The position numbers and the translations under genes are program-made. From SZUA-1377 sp964622255 (lineage in GTDB: Bacteria > Campylobacterota > Campylobacteria > Campylobacterales > QNZT01): DNA of 33,204 nt. Each line of letters begins with the position of its first letter. Position 1 is the first letter of the stretch. Shown here one piece after another: positions 1 to 7,456 of the stretch. Where the stretch lies: NCBI GenBank assembly GCA_964622255.1, contig CAZUPK010000024.1, positions 1 through 33,204 of the forward strand. Direction: 5' to 3'. The notes under the pieces were generated by a model. That model saw nothing but the letters and a program-made list of their open reading frames with translations, was not told where the DNA came from and did no database searches.

Positions 1-1
1 T

Positions 2-97
2 AAAAAACTGCCTACTGGTAAAACTACAATGGCAGAAATTAAAAGGACTTGCAAGTATGACGATTATTTTACAATCCAACTTTTTGAACAAGAGTAA
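2..97 (+). CDS. C-terminal tail of an unidentified protein (truncated by window edge)
   Basis: An open frame runs from the window edge to TAA at 95-97 and encodes 31 residues ending in FTIQLFEQE. It is mixed hydrophilic, with one Cys and no transmembrane character. It has the look of a genuine protein end, but the family is not recognisable from so little. It is followed by about 177 bases without a gene, so it is probably the last gene of an upstream unit. Confidence 0.45.
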   Translation, partial: KKLPTGKTTMAEIKRTCKYDDYFTIQLFEQE

Positions 98-119
98 AAA
101 TATGTTTAAGCTTAGTTTA

Positions 120-135
120 AAATTTCGTGAAATTT
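120..135. promoter_or_regulatory. 16-bp palindrome in the leader of the large lipoprotein gene
   Basis: AAATTTC at 120-126 and GAAATTT at 129-135 form a perfect inverted repeat around GT. It lies between the stop of the upstream gene and the AT-rich promoter region at 146-242. It could be an operator or a weak terminator stem. No poly-T tract follows, so an operator is slightly favoured, but this is inference only. Confidence 0.25.
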
Positions 136-145
136 GGCTGACCTA

Positions 146-175
146 TAAGATTATAATTATTAAGATTATAATTAT
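146..175. repeat. 15-bp perfect tandem duplication upstream of the lipoprotein gene
   Basis: The unit TAAGATTATAATTAT occurs twice, at 146-160 and 161-175, with no mismatch. Each copy contains TATAAT, so the duplication doubles a potential -10 element. It lies about 100-130 bases before the start codon at 275. Confidence 0.8.
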
Positions 176-190
176 TATAATTAATATATT

Positions 191-242
191 TTTAACAATT
201 TTTAAGATAGAATAAATTTAACAATTTTTAAGATAGAATAAA
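191..242. repeat. 26-bp perfect tandem duplication carrying a putative -10 element, upstream of the lipoprotein gene
   Basis: Positions 191-216 and 217-242 are identical. Each unit starts TTTAACAATT and ends AAGATAGAATAAA. The TAGAAT hexamer sits behind a T-rich stretch, which resembles the -10-plus-periodic-AT promoters known in Campylobacterota. The second copy ends 32 bases before the ATG at 275, so either copy could start transcription. No mismatches means a recent duplication or active slippage. Confidence 0.75.
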
Positions 243-274
243 GAAGTTTATCTAAAAAAAGGAGTATAAGTTTT

Positions 275-3200
275 ATGAAAAATTTTGTTACTAGTTTCGT
301 AATTTTAGGTGTAAGTATTTTATTTACAGGTTGTGGTGGTGGAGGAGGAGGTTCTTTTTCGGCTTCTTCTAGTTCAAGTGGTGGAAGTTCTGTAGGTATG
401 AGAAGTATTTCTGGAACTGTAGAAGATGGTCCTATAAAAAATGCAAGAGTTTTTATAGATCTTGACTTTAGTGGTGATTTTTCTGATGGAGATGTTGCTA
501 CTATGACAGATAAGGATGGAAAGTTTAGTTTAGACTATGTTTATGAGAAAGGAACTAACTATCTTATAGCCTTTGAAGGAAGTCCAGAGTTTAATACTAC
601 AGATCCAAAAGATCATAAGGGCAAAAAGTTAGACTTCTTAATGTTTAAAAAGATTGATGGAAACACTATAAATATAACTCCGCTAGTTTATCGAGATTTT
701 TTAAAAGAGATAAATGGTAGTGTAGATATACAAAGTGATTTGTTAAGTGATGAAAGTAATAAAACCGCTTTATTTGATATTTACTTTAAAGATAGTAACG
801 GCACAAATACTCATAAAAATATTTTTAAAAACTATGTAACTTATATAAAGTTAAAAAATACTACTAAAGCTTATGAAAAACTTTTAGGTAGTGATGGAGA
901 TATAGTGATAGTTACTAAAGATAGTGATACAGATATCAACAGTTCACTCTTTAACGATACTACAACTCCAGTAGTTTATGGAGATATAATAGTAGCTAAA
1001 AAAGTTAAAAAGACTACACCTGATGAAGCTAAAAAAAATGCAAAGAGTAGTGAGTATTATGAGTATATAAAAAATATTCAAAGTGGTAATGATACTGCAC
1101 CTGAATTTTTTTCAAGAGCATTGGTACCATCTTTGATTATGAGTATGGATGAGAAGATATTAGTTTTTTTAGGTTCTAACAATGGCGATAAATCATACTC
1201 CATAGCCGTAACAGGTTATGATACTATCTTGGAGATACCTAACTACTCATATCTAAGAAAAAACAACATGCAAGTTTTATGCGGAGCTGATATATCTGCT
1301 TTTAATTCTAATGGAAAAAGAGAAAATAATGTTTCTATGCCAGGAACGATAAAAGATACAAGAGCAAAAGATATTCATGAAACAAATCTTAAGTTACTTA
1401 GATATCAAAGTGGTGAATGGGTAGAGGGAAAAATAGAGCAAAATCTATCAAATGAGGGATTTAAGTTTAGTAGTAAGTTTACACTAACTCCTTATGTGTT
1501 AGTAAAAGAAAATGCTCTAATGAGTAGTAAAAAAATCATAAAGGGTATTTCATCTATAGAAAATCCTGTTATCATAGCATACGGTGAAAATAATGAGATA
1601 TTGGATATAGCAACAAAAGATGATATAGACTTTGTAACAGAAGAGGTTACTTTCAAGTTGCTACCTACAAAGATGACAAGAGCATTACCACAGATATCTT
1701 CTATCAAGATAGTTAGTAAAAGTTTATCTAAATTAAATGGCAGTGACAAAAACTATATAGAGCTTAAAGCAAATGGTGGAAAATTTGCATTTGTTACAGA
1801 TACTTTTAATCCTCTACCAAAAGAGATGAAAAGTGCAGTATCTAAGAAGATTAATAGTGATGAATTATCAAGTATGTCTTATGATATTGGTAGTGACTTA
1901 TTAAAGCCTTATTATTTTTTTAGTCATGATGAAAATACTACTAAGGCTCTTGAACTTATAAAATCAGCTTATGAAAATGGAAAAGTTGATGGTAATGATA
2001 CAGAGTTTTCTTGGAATGAAACTATGTATGATGATGATGTATATGGTAAATACACTATTAAAACAGATAATGCAAGTAACACAATAACTGCTACATATCA
2101 AAAAATAAGAAAAGAGGATAATGGTCAAGAAGAGATAGAGGGAACATATAGAACTGTTTTTAAATTTTCAGATAAAAAGATGACAAAAACGGTCAATGTC
2201 TCTTATCCTGATGGAGAGGAAGAAAATGGACAAAAAACAATAAGTTATGATTGTCATAAGTCAGATGAAAATAGCACATGCTCTTTTGTATATGATGATA
2301 CTACTGGTTATGATGGTAGTAAAGATCATGAGAGTAGTGGTAGTGAGGCATATTTTTATAAGCATGATTTACACTATAAAGGAGTAATACTTTTTAATGT
2401 AAAAGAAAATAGTTTAAAAAGTTTAAAAGCTGATTTGTCAAATTATAGTTATAAAAGTGGACATATCGGTCAAGTAAGAGATTTTATTATAAAAAATGCT
2501 TATTTAAATATACAAGATAGTGGTAGTAAGCTATCATCTTATGGAGAGTATAAAGTTTATACGGATGAGTATGGATATGTAGAGGGTAGATACAATATAG
2601 ATAAAAACTCCTCTTTTACAGTTAAAGGACAAGAGTTTGCACTTAAGTTTTATGATGGTGAGAAACTCTATCATGAGGATGAAAACAAAACTGTAGTAGC
2701 ACAGTATGATGCAACTAAAAAGCAAGTAAAGATAGATACATATATAAAGAGTGGCTCAAAAGTTATATCAGATGGAAATCAAACTTTGGCATCATTTGAG
2801 TTCAAAAATGGAAACTTAAATATAGCTTATATAAATGCTACAGATTGGACTTGGAGTTATAATGAACCTGCTATACTTAAAAATATAGTTTTAACTGGAC
2901 ACTCAAAAGAGGTGGAAGAGGCAGTAAGAATCCTTAAAAACATAGATCCTAAAAATGATAATATAGAGGATAAACTATCAAGTGCCAAAGCTAAGCTTCA
3001 AAATGAAAAAAATGCTGATGTTCAAACTGCAAAAGCACTTTTTGAGGTAGCAGAGGTTGTAAACAATAGTTGTGTAGAGGGTATCGTTAAGTTTGATGAA
3101 AACCATGTTCCTAACTACTCTGATATACTGCCAAAAGTTATCTTTGTTGCTGACTCTGATTTGGATGATTTGGTAGATAATATAGAAAATCCAAACAATG

Positions 3201-4432
3201 TTTCTGGATGCACTACTGAGATACTAAATGATTTAGCCAAAAAGTTAAAAAGTGCTTCTGATAAACTAGAGCAGTCTTATCATAAGCCTGGATATACTTT
3301 TAACTATGATGGAACAACTCTTTCAAGGGCTGATGAAAAACTTCTTAGAGCATCTATACTTGCAGTAGCATCTAAGTTAAAGTTTATATCTGCTTATAAG
3401 TATGGGGATGATAAATATTATAAAGAAGGAAAGATAAAGTATGCCTATGAAAATGATGTTAATACCACTTATGAGGCGGATTATTTACCACTTACTATAG
3501 AGTATTCAAAAGTTTTAAATAGTGGAACTTTCTTTGTCTTTGATAAATCTTCAAGACTAGATGAGGCAAAAGAGTATCTACTCTCATCTGCTAAAATAGT
3601 AAAAGATTTAAATGAGAGTGACTATGATGCAAAGGATAGAGATGATATAAAAGAAGCTAAAAACTATGCAACTAAAATCATAACAAACTTTGAGAATGAA
3701 AATAAACCACTTATAGTAGAAGATGATGAAGGAAATACCACTGTAAACTTAGTTGCACTCTATGATCCAAGCAGAGGACTGCAAATAAGTGATTTTGGTT
3801 CAGATTTTGCTTATAAGTGTAAATATTTTGACTACAATGAAGTTATGTCAAAAAGAGAGGGTGAACCTTTTTGTGGTAGTAACTGGTGGGAAAATGGTGA
3901 TGATGTATATATCGTATATCCAAAAACAAAACCAACAACTAGTAGCTCAAATATAGATGATATCATCATAAGTGCTTATGATGATCATGAGCAAAAGTTA
4001 AAAAGTGGAAGTGAGTGGATAGATGAGTTTAACGAAAAGATAGATGAAGAACTAACTAAGTATGATAAGAAGTTTTCATATGACTTACTAGAAGGCTCTG
4101 GTTTTTACTATGTAACCAAAGGAAATGGTGATAATATCTCTGATTCTATTGGTATGATTTATTTTCATCATGATGGAACTAGAGATTTATATGTTTATAG
4201 AAACTCAGATTTTAAGTATCTAAATAATGCATACTATTATATCGATGAAAATGATCAACTTATTATAAATTCATCAAAAACAGTTACTGTAAAACTTATA
4301 GATAACAAATCTATGAAACAAGAGGTAACTATAGATGGGAAGAAAGCAACAAGATGGTTTTTCTTAACTAAAAAAGAGGCTTTAGAGTTTGCACAAAAGA
4401 TGGGGATAGATACTGAAACAAATTCACAATAA
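275..4432 (+). CDS. Very large surface/periplasmic lipoprotein, function unknown
   Basis: This 1385-residue protein begins with a lipoprotein signal peptide: a hydrophobic stretch at about 4-19, then the lipobox LFTG-C with Cys20 as the acylation site. A Gly6 run and Ser-rich linker (21-40) follow. Residues about 46-90 look like a carboxypeptidase-regulatory/CNA-B-like beta domain, with a DLDFSGDFSDGD stretch (62-73) that resembles a calcium loop. The long middle is rich in Asp, Asn, Lys and Tyr with no recognisable catalytic motif. A predicted helical part lies around 880-1000. The last 110 or so residues (GFYYVTK through TRWFFLTKK) look like a compact beta domain. The start is supported by AAAGGAG ten bases upstream of ATG. 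It appears to be a single-gene unit behind a duplicated promoter region, with a stem-loop after the stop. Adhesin-like or matrix roles are possible; none is shown. Confidence 0.85.
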   Translation: MKNFVTSFVILGVSILFTGCGGGGGGSFSASSSSSGGSSVGMRSISGTVEDGPIKNARVFIDLDFSGDFSDGDVATMTDKDGKFSLDYVYEKGTNYLIAFEGSPEFNTTDPKDHKGKKLDFLMFKKIDGNTINITPLVYRDFLKEINGSVDIQSDLLSDESNKTALFDIYFKDSNGTNTHKNIFKNYVTYIKLKNTTKAYEKLLGSDGDIVIVTKDSDTDINSSLFNDTTTPVVYGDIIVAKKVKKTTPDEAKKNAKSSEYYEYIKNIQSGNDTAPEFFSRALVPSLIMSMDEKILVFLGSNNGDKSYSIAVTGYDTILEIPNYSYLRKNNMQVLCGADISAFNSNGKRENNVSMPGTIKDTRAKDIHETNLKLLRYQSGEWVEGKIEQNLSNEGFKFSSKFTLTPYVLVKENALMSSKKIIKGISSIENPVIIAYGENNEILDIATKDDIDFVTEEVTFKLLPTKMTRALPQISSIKIVSKSLSKLNGSDKNYIELKANGGKFAFVTDTFNPLPKEMKSAVSKKINSDELSSMSYDIGSDLLKPYYFFSHDENTTKALELIKSAYENGKVDGNDTEFSWNETMYDDDVYGKYTIKTDNASNTITATYQKIRKEDNGQEEIEGTYRTVFKFSDKKMTKTVNVSYPDGEEENGQKTISYDCHKSDENSTCSFVYDDTTGYDGSKDHESSGSEAYFYKHDLHYKGVILFNVKENSLKSLKADLSNYSYKSGHIGQVRDFIIKNAYLNIQDSGSKLSSYGEYKVYTDEYGYVEGRYNIDKNSSFTVKGQEFALKFYDGEKLYHEDENKTVVAQYDATKKQVKIDTYIKSGSKVISDGNQTLASFEFKNGNLNIAYINATDWTWSYNEPAILKNIVLTGHSKEVEEAVRILKNIDPKNDNIEDKLSSAKAKLQNEKNADVQTAKALFEVAEVVNNSCVEGIVKFDENHVPNYSDILPKVIFVADSDLDDLVDNIENPNNVSGCTTEILNDLAKKLKSASDKLEQSYHKPGYTFNYDGTTLSRADEKLLRASILAVASKLKFISAYKYGDDKYYKEGKIKYAYENDVNTTYEADYLPLTIEYSKVLNSGTFFVFDKSSRLDEAKEYLLSSAKIVKDLNESDYDAKDRDDIKEAKNYATKIITNFENENKPLIVEDDEGNTTVNLVALYDPSRGLQISDFGSDFAYKCKYFDYNEVMSKREGEPFCGSNWWENGDDVYIVYPKTKPTTSSSNIDDIIISAYDDHEQKLKSGSEWIDEFNEKIDEELTKYDKKFSYDLLEGSGFYYVTKGNGDNISDSIGMIYFHHDGTRDLYVYRNSDFKYLNNAYYYIDENDQLIINSSKTVTVKLIDNKSMKQEVTIDGKKATRWFFLTKKEALEFAQKMGIDTETNSQ

Positions 4433-4451
4433 GTTTTAGTTAATACTTTAA

Positions 4452-4487
4452 GTTAATGGTAGCTTAAAAAGTTAGGTTACCATTAAC
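4452..4487 (+). terminator. Probable transcription terminator after the lipoprotein gene
   Basis: GTTAATGGTA (4452-4461) pairs perfectly with TACCATTAAC (4478-4487) around a 16-base loop. A run of seven T follows at 4497-4503, nine bases past the stem. The distance to the T-run is longer than in a textbook intrinsic terminator, so this is a candidate only. Its place just after the stop at 4432 fits. Confidence 0.4.
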
Positions 4488-4593
4488 AAAAACTACTTTT
4501 TTTAAAGATTATGAAATTTAAGTAAAGCTATGAGTATGAGATGCTATTGAGCTTAGGTGAATAAGAATTTGGAGTTTATTTGCTAAATATAAC

Positions 4594-4624
4594 ATTTTGA
4601 CCTCCTCCTCCAAAAGATCAAAAT
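4594..4624. other. Hairpin with a polypyrimidine/polypurine loop downstream of the HTH gene
   Basis: ATTTTGA (4594-4600) and TCAAAAT (4618-4624) flank a loop that reads CCTCCTCCTCC on the plus strand. On the minus strand the same loop reads GGAGGAGGAGGT and stands four bases ahead of an ATG (4595-4593). That ATG opens a 25-codon frame (4595-4518), which would be the second cistron after the HTH gene. On the plus strand the loop is a perfect 12-base complement of 341-352 in the lipoprotein gene. Which strand matters is not decided by the sequence. Confidence 0.4.
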
Positions 4625-4650
4625 ATTTTGCAGTGAGCTAAAATCTTATT

Positions 4651-4848
4651 TTAAGAAGCTATTTTTTTTAGCTCTATCTGTTTTAGTGTGTGCATTGCCA
4701 TTAGATCTTCGCTATCGAGATTTAACTTCTTGCAAAGAACACCTAGTTTAAGGATCAAAAACTCTTCAAAGTTATTTTTCTTTAGATAACTTATCGCTGA
4801 AGGAGTTTTGTTGATACTTGCTGCAATCTCTTTGTTTGATACCTTCAT
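4651..4848 (-). CDS. Small helix-turn-helix DNA-binding protein
   Basis: This 65-residue protein has a helix-turn-helix arrangement in its N-terminal half (about residues 5-26: NKEIAASINKTPSAISYLKK). Helix one carries the E-I-A pattern, and the recognition helix TPSAISYLKK is typical of short XRE/Cro-like proteins found alone in Campylobacterota. The ATG is preceded by AAGGAAGG at good spacing on the minus strand, which supports a real gene. It stands alone against plus-strand neighbours. An imperfect inverted repeat (4888-4911) lies just upstream of a TAGAAT hexamer, so autoregulation is plausible. Its target genes are unknown. A remnant of a phage or HipB-like module is another possibility. 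Confidence 0.7.
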   Translation of the reverse strand: MKVSNKEIAASINKTPSAISYLKKNNFEEFLILKLGVLCKKLNLDSEDLMAMHTLKQIELKKIAS

Positions 4849-4887
4849 TTCAACCTTCCTTTTGTTTTTGGCTGTATTCTAGTATCG

Positions 4888-4911
4888 AACTAAAACTATT
4901 TTTGTTTAGTT
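4888..4911 (-). promoter_or_regulatory. Candidate operator/promoter of the small HTH gene
   Basis: AACTAAAAC (4888-4896) and GTTTAGTT (4904-4911) form an inverted repeat with one bulged A and a 7-base centre. Reading the minus strand, a TAGAAT -10-like hexamer follows close by, so the repeat covers the -35 region of the HTH gene at 4651-4848. This fits an autorepressor site. A T-run (4910-4917) on the plus strand could also make it terminator-like, but no plus-strand gene ends here. Confidence 0.35.
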
Positions 4912-5005
4912 TTTTTTGTAAAAATTTATAAATTTAATTATTATCAAACTTATCAGATTGTATGATGTTACTATATAACTCAAGAATAGGCAAAAGCAAG
5001 GTATT

Positions 5006-5710
5006 ATGAGATTAGATAATTATATTTATAATCAAGGATTATCAAATAGTAGAAACAAAGCTAAAGAGCTTATAAAAAATAAGCAAGTAAAGGTAGATGG
5101 AGTTTTGATTGATAAGCCATCTTTTGAAGTTAAAGATGTTGAAATAGAGATTTTACAAGATATTGTATATGTTAGTCGGGCAGGGTATAAGTTGGATGGT
5201 TTTTTAAAAGGGTATCAAGTAGATATAAAAGAAAAAGAGTGTTTGGATATAGGAAGCTCTACCGGAGGTTTTGTTGAGGTTTTGCTAAGTAAAGGTGCTA
5301 AAAGTGTTACAGCTGTTGATGTTGGGAGCAATCAGTTACATAAAAGTTTAAGAGAAAATCCGAAGATAAAACTATATGAAAATACAAATATAAGGGATTT
5401 TAAAACTAAAAAGAGTTTTGAAGTTGTAACTTGTGATGTTTCTTTTATTGGTGTATCAAATATCACAGATGATATAGATAGAGTTTCAAGTAAAGATATA
5501 ATCATACTTTTTAAACCGCAGTTTGAAGTTGGAAAAGATGTGAAAAGAGATAAAAAAGGGGTGGTAAAAGATAAAAAGGCTATAGAAAGAGTTATGATGA
5601 GTTTTGAGAGTTTAGTTTTTAAACTTGGTTGGACTCTTGTAAAAAAAGAGGAGTCAAGTTTAAGGGGAAAAGATGGAAATGTTGAGATTTTCTACCATTT
5701 TAAAAAGTAG
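5006..5710 (+). CDS. tlyA: TlyA-family rRNA 2'-O-methyltransferase
   Basis: TlyA enzymes use S-adenosylmethionine to methylate ribose 2'-OH groups of 16S and/or 23S rRNA in the cytoplasm, and loss alters capreomycin sensitivity. The 234-residue protein has an N-terminal S4 RNA-binding domain (about 1-55, MRLDNYIYNQGLSNSRNKAKELI). A linker with SRAGYKL (Lys62) follows, then a Rossmann methyltransferase domain with the SAM loop DIGSSTGGF (81-89), CDVSFI (Asp144) and LFKPQFEVG (Lys170). Together with a C-terminal Glu in GNVEIFYHF this matches the K-D-K-E catalytic set of FtsJ/TlyA enzymes. Length is normal. It overlaps ribF by 38 bases, the same gene order as in Campylobacter jejuni. Its own SD is weak (CAAGG). 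Confidence 0.93.
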   Translation: MRLDNYIYNQGLSNSRNKAKELIKNKQVKVDGVLIDKPSFEVKDVEIEILQDIVYVSRAGYKLDGFLKGYQVDIKEKECLDIGSSTGGFVEVLLSKGAKSVTAVDVGSNQLHKSLRENPKIKLYENTNIRDFKTKKSFEVVTCDVSFIGVSNITDDIDRVSSKDIIILFKPQFEVGKDVKRDKKGVVKDKKAIERVMMSFESLVFKLGWTLVKKEESSLRGKDGNVEIFYHFKK

Positions 5711-6494
5711 TGAGATAACATCAGTTGCTATAGGTGGTTTTGACGGTATGCACTTAGGGCATATGGAGCTTGTAAAAAAGCTTGATGAAAATGGAGTTTT
5801 GCTCGTGATAGATAAAAAAAACTCTAACTTAACTCCTGATGGATTTAGATGTAGATATGTTAAAAATGGTTGTGTCTTTTTAGAGTTAGATAGCATAAAG
5901 CATCTTACAAAGGATGAGTTTATAGAATTTTTAAAGAAAAGTTTTCCATCTTTAAAAAAAGTTGTTGTTGGATATGACTTTAGATTTGGCAAAGATAGAG
6001 AAGGAAGTAGTGAGAGCTTAGGCAAAGAGTTTGAAGTTGTTACAGTTAGTGAAGTTAAAGTTGATGGTATAAGTGTTCATACAAATGTGATAAGAGAGGC
6101 TTTAAAAAAGGATATAAGCTTAGCAAACAAACTCTTAGGTAGAGAGTATGAAGTTTTTGCCAAGAGTGTTAAAGGGCAGGGGATAGGTACAAAAGAGTTA
6201 GTTCCTACTATAAATCTTGAAACTATCTTTTTACTACCAAAAAGTGGAGTTTATGCAACTGTGACAAAGATTGATACTGTCTATCACGATAGTATTTCAT
6301 TTATAGGGCATAGACAAACAACTGATGGAAAATTTGCTTTTGAGACCCATCTTTTGGATGTTATCATAGACTGCCCTCCTAAAACTCTTGAGGTTAGATT
6401 TGTAGATTTCATAAGGGATAATAAAAAATTTGATACAATAAAAGCATTGAGGTATCAGATAGGAAAAGATATAAAAAGGCAAAGGAAATCTTGA
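5673..6494 (+). CDS. ribF: Bifunctional riboflavin kinase / FAD synthetase
   Basis: RibF phosphorylates riboflavin to FMN and adenylates FMN to FAD. The 273-residue protein carries the nucleotidyltransferase signature GGFDGMHLGH (21-30) in its N-terminal FAD-synthetase domain and HTNVIREAL before the kinase domain. The C-terminal flavokinase domain has GQGIGTKELVPTINLE, where the usual PTAN reads PTIN, followed by FETHLLD. It is shorter than the usual 300-310 residues, as is common in Campylobacterota. The ATG at 5673 has AGGGG at five-base spacing. A second ATG at 5679 is possible but its spacing is worse. The 38-base overlap with tlyA suggests one transcript. Confidence 0.93.
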   Translation: MEMLRFSTILKSSEITSVAIGGFDGMHLGHMELVKKLDENGVLLVIDKKNSNLTPDGFRCRYVKNGCVFLELDSIKHLTKDEFIEFLKKSFPSLKKVVVGYDFRFGKDREGSSESLGKEFEVVTVSEVKVDGISVHTNVIREALKKDISLANKLLGREYEVFAKSVKGQGIGTKELVPTINLETIFLLPKSGVYATVTKIDTVYHDSISFIGHRQTTDGKFAFETHLLDVIIDCPPKTLEVRFVDFIRDNKKFDTIKALRYQIGKDIKRQRKS

Positions 6495-6500
6495 GTAAGT

Positions 6501-6598
6501 GTGAAATTGAATAACTCTTTGGAAGAAGGTGCATTTTTATAACTATTGCACTTTTGCCTATTTTAGCAGTTGTAATTTGTTGTGGGGATTATGAGTAG
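6501..6598 (+). pseudogene. Possible broken 32-residue membrane protein between ribF and the GT32 gene
   Basis: A GTG-initiated frame (6501-6542) encodes KLNNSLEEGAFL and stops. A different frame that begins within the same T5 run (6533-6537) then encodes ITIALLPILAVVICCGDYE and stops at 6596-6598. Adding one T to the run joins them into a single 32-residue peptide with one transmembrane helix and a charged end. This could be a real small gene hit by a one-base deletion, a homopolymer error, or chance. There is no strong SD directly ahead of the GTG. Confidence 0.3.
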
Positions 6599-6676
6599 TT
6601 CTGCTGTATTTTGGGGTAAAATGGATTTGTATTTTAGATAAAAATAGAAAATTTTTTGAAATAATAAAGGTATTTT

Positions 6677-7456
6677 ATGATAGTGTTTATAAATAGATTG
6701 TTAAAGTTTAGTGGAGGAATAGTTAAAGGTATAGGTTATATTTTTCATTTTTTCTTTCCAAAGAAAAGATTTACTTTGCCAAAATATTCAAAAGCTAAAA
6801 TCAAATCAAAAGAAGATTATACCATTTCTAAAATAGTTTGGCAGACAAATTTTACACAAAAAGTAACTTTACCGGTATATATAAACTATTTAGTTATAAG
6901 ATTGATGTCTTTGGATTATGATTATCACTATGTAAGCACAGAAGATAGAGAGAAGTTTATAAAAAGGTATGCTTCTGAAGAGTTTGTAAGAGCTTTCTTA
7001 AGACTAAATGATGGAGCGGCACAAGCTGATTTTTGGAGAGTTTTTGTTTTAAATACTAAAGGAGGGGTCTATCTTGATATAGATGCTCATCCTGTTTGGC
7101 CTTTATCAAAGATGATAAAAAAGGATGATGAAGAGTTGATTTTAAAAAATAAACAACACTATACAAACTACTTTATGGCTAGTGCTCCTAAAAATCCTAT
7201 CTTAGAAAAGACTTTGGAATTGATGGTTGATAATATCAATAATAATAGAATCGAAAAGGGAGTTTACTTTCTTACTGGACCAGAAGTTTTAAATCAAGCA
7301 ATAGGTGATAAAAAACCAAATAGCAGGTTTTATAGGGTAACTTGTGTTCAAGGAAGTTTTACAAATGAGTATTTTCAGTATATAGATAGACCAAAAAGTA
7401 AATGGACATATAAAGATAATAGAACTCTTTTAAAATCTAAAAAGGAAGATAGTTGA
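6677..7456 (+). CDS. GT32-type glycosyltransferase (DXD sugar-binding motif)
   Basis: The 259-residue protein matches the glycosyltransferase sugar-binding (DXD) family that includes OCH1 and polysaccharide/capsular transferases. Key features are IVWQTNF (53-59), the AQADFWRVFVLNTKGG block (115-130) and YLDIDA, with the metal- and nucleotide-sugar-binding DID at 134-136. The first 28 residues are hydrophobic and basic, suggesting membrane association. It opens the polysaccharide operon. The stop TGA at 7454-7456 overlaps the TTG start of the next gene. Sugar donor and acceptor cannot be told from sequence. Confidence 0.85.
   Translation: MIVFINRLLKFSGGIVKGIGYIFHFFFPKKRFTLPKYSKAKIKSKEDYTISKIVWQTNFTQKVTLPVYINYLVIRLMSLDYDYHYVSTEDREKFIKRYASEEFVRAFLRLNDGAAQADFWRVFVLNTKGGVYLDIDAHPVWPLSKMIKKDDEELILKNKQHYTNYFMASAPKNPILEKTLELMVDNINNNRIEKGVYFLTGPEVLNQAIGDKKPNSRFYRVTCVQGSFTNEYFQYIDRPKSKWTYKDNRTLLKSKKEDS

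Noticed and set aside
6527..6554. GTGCA...TGCAC inverted repeat in the ribF-GT32 gap as a terminator
   Set aside because: The stem has only five pairs around a loop of more than ten bases and lies in the possible small gene. Too weak to list as a feature.
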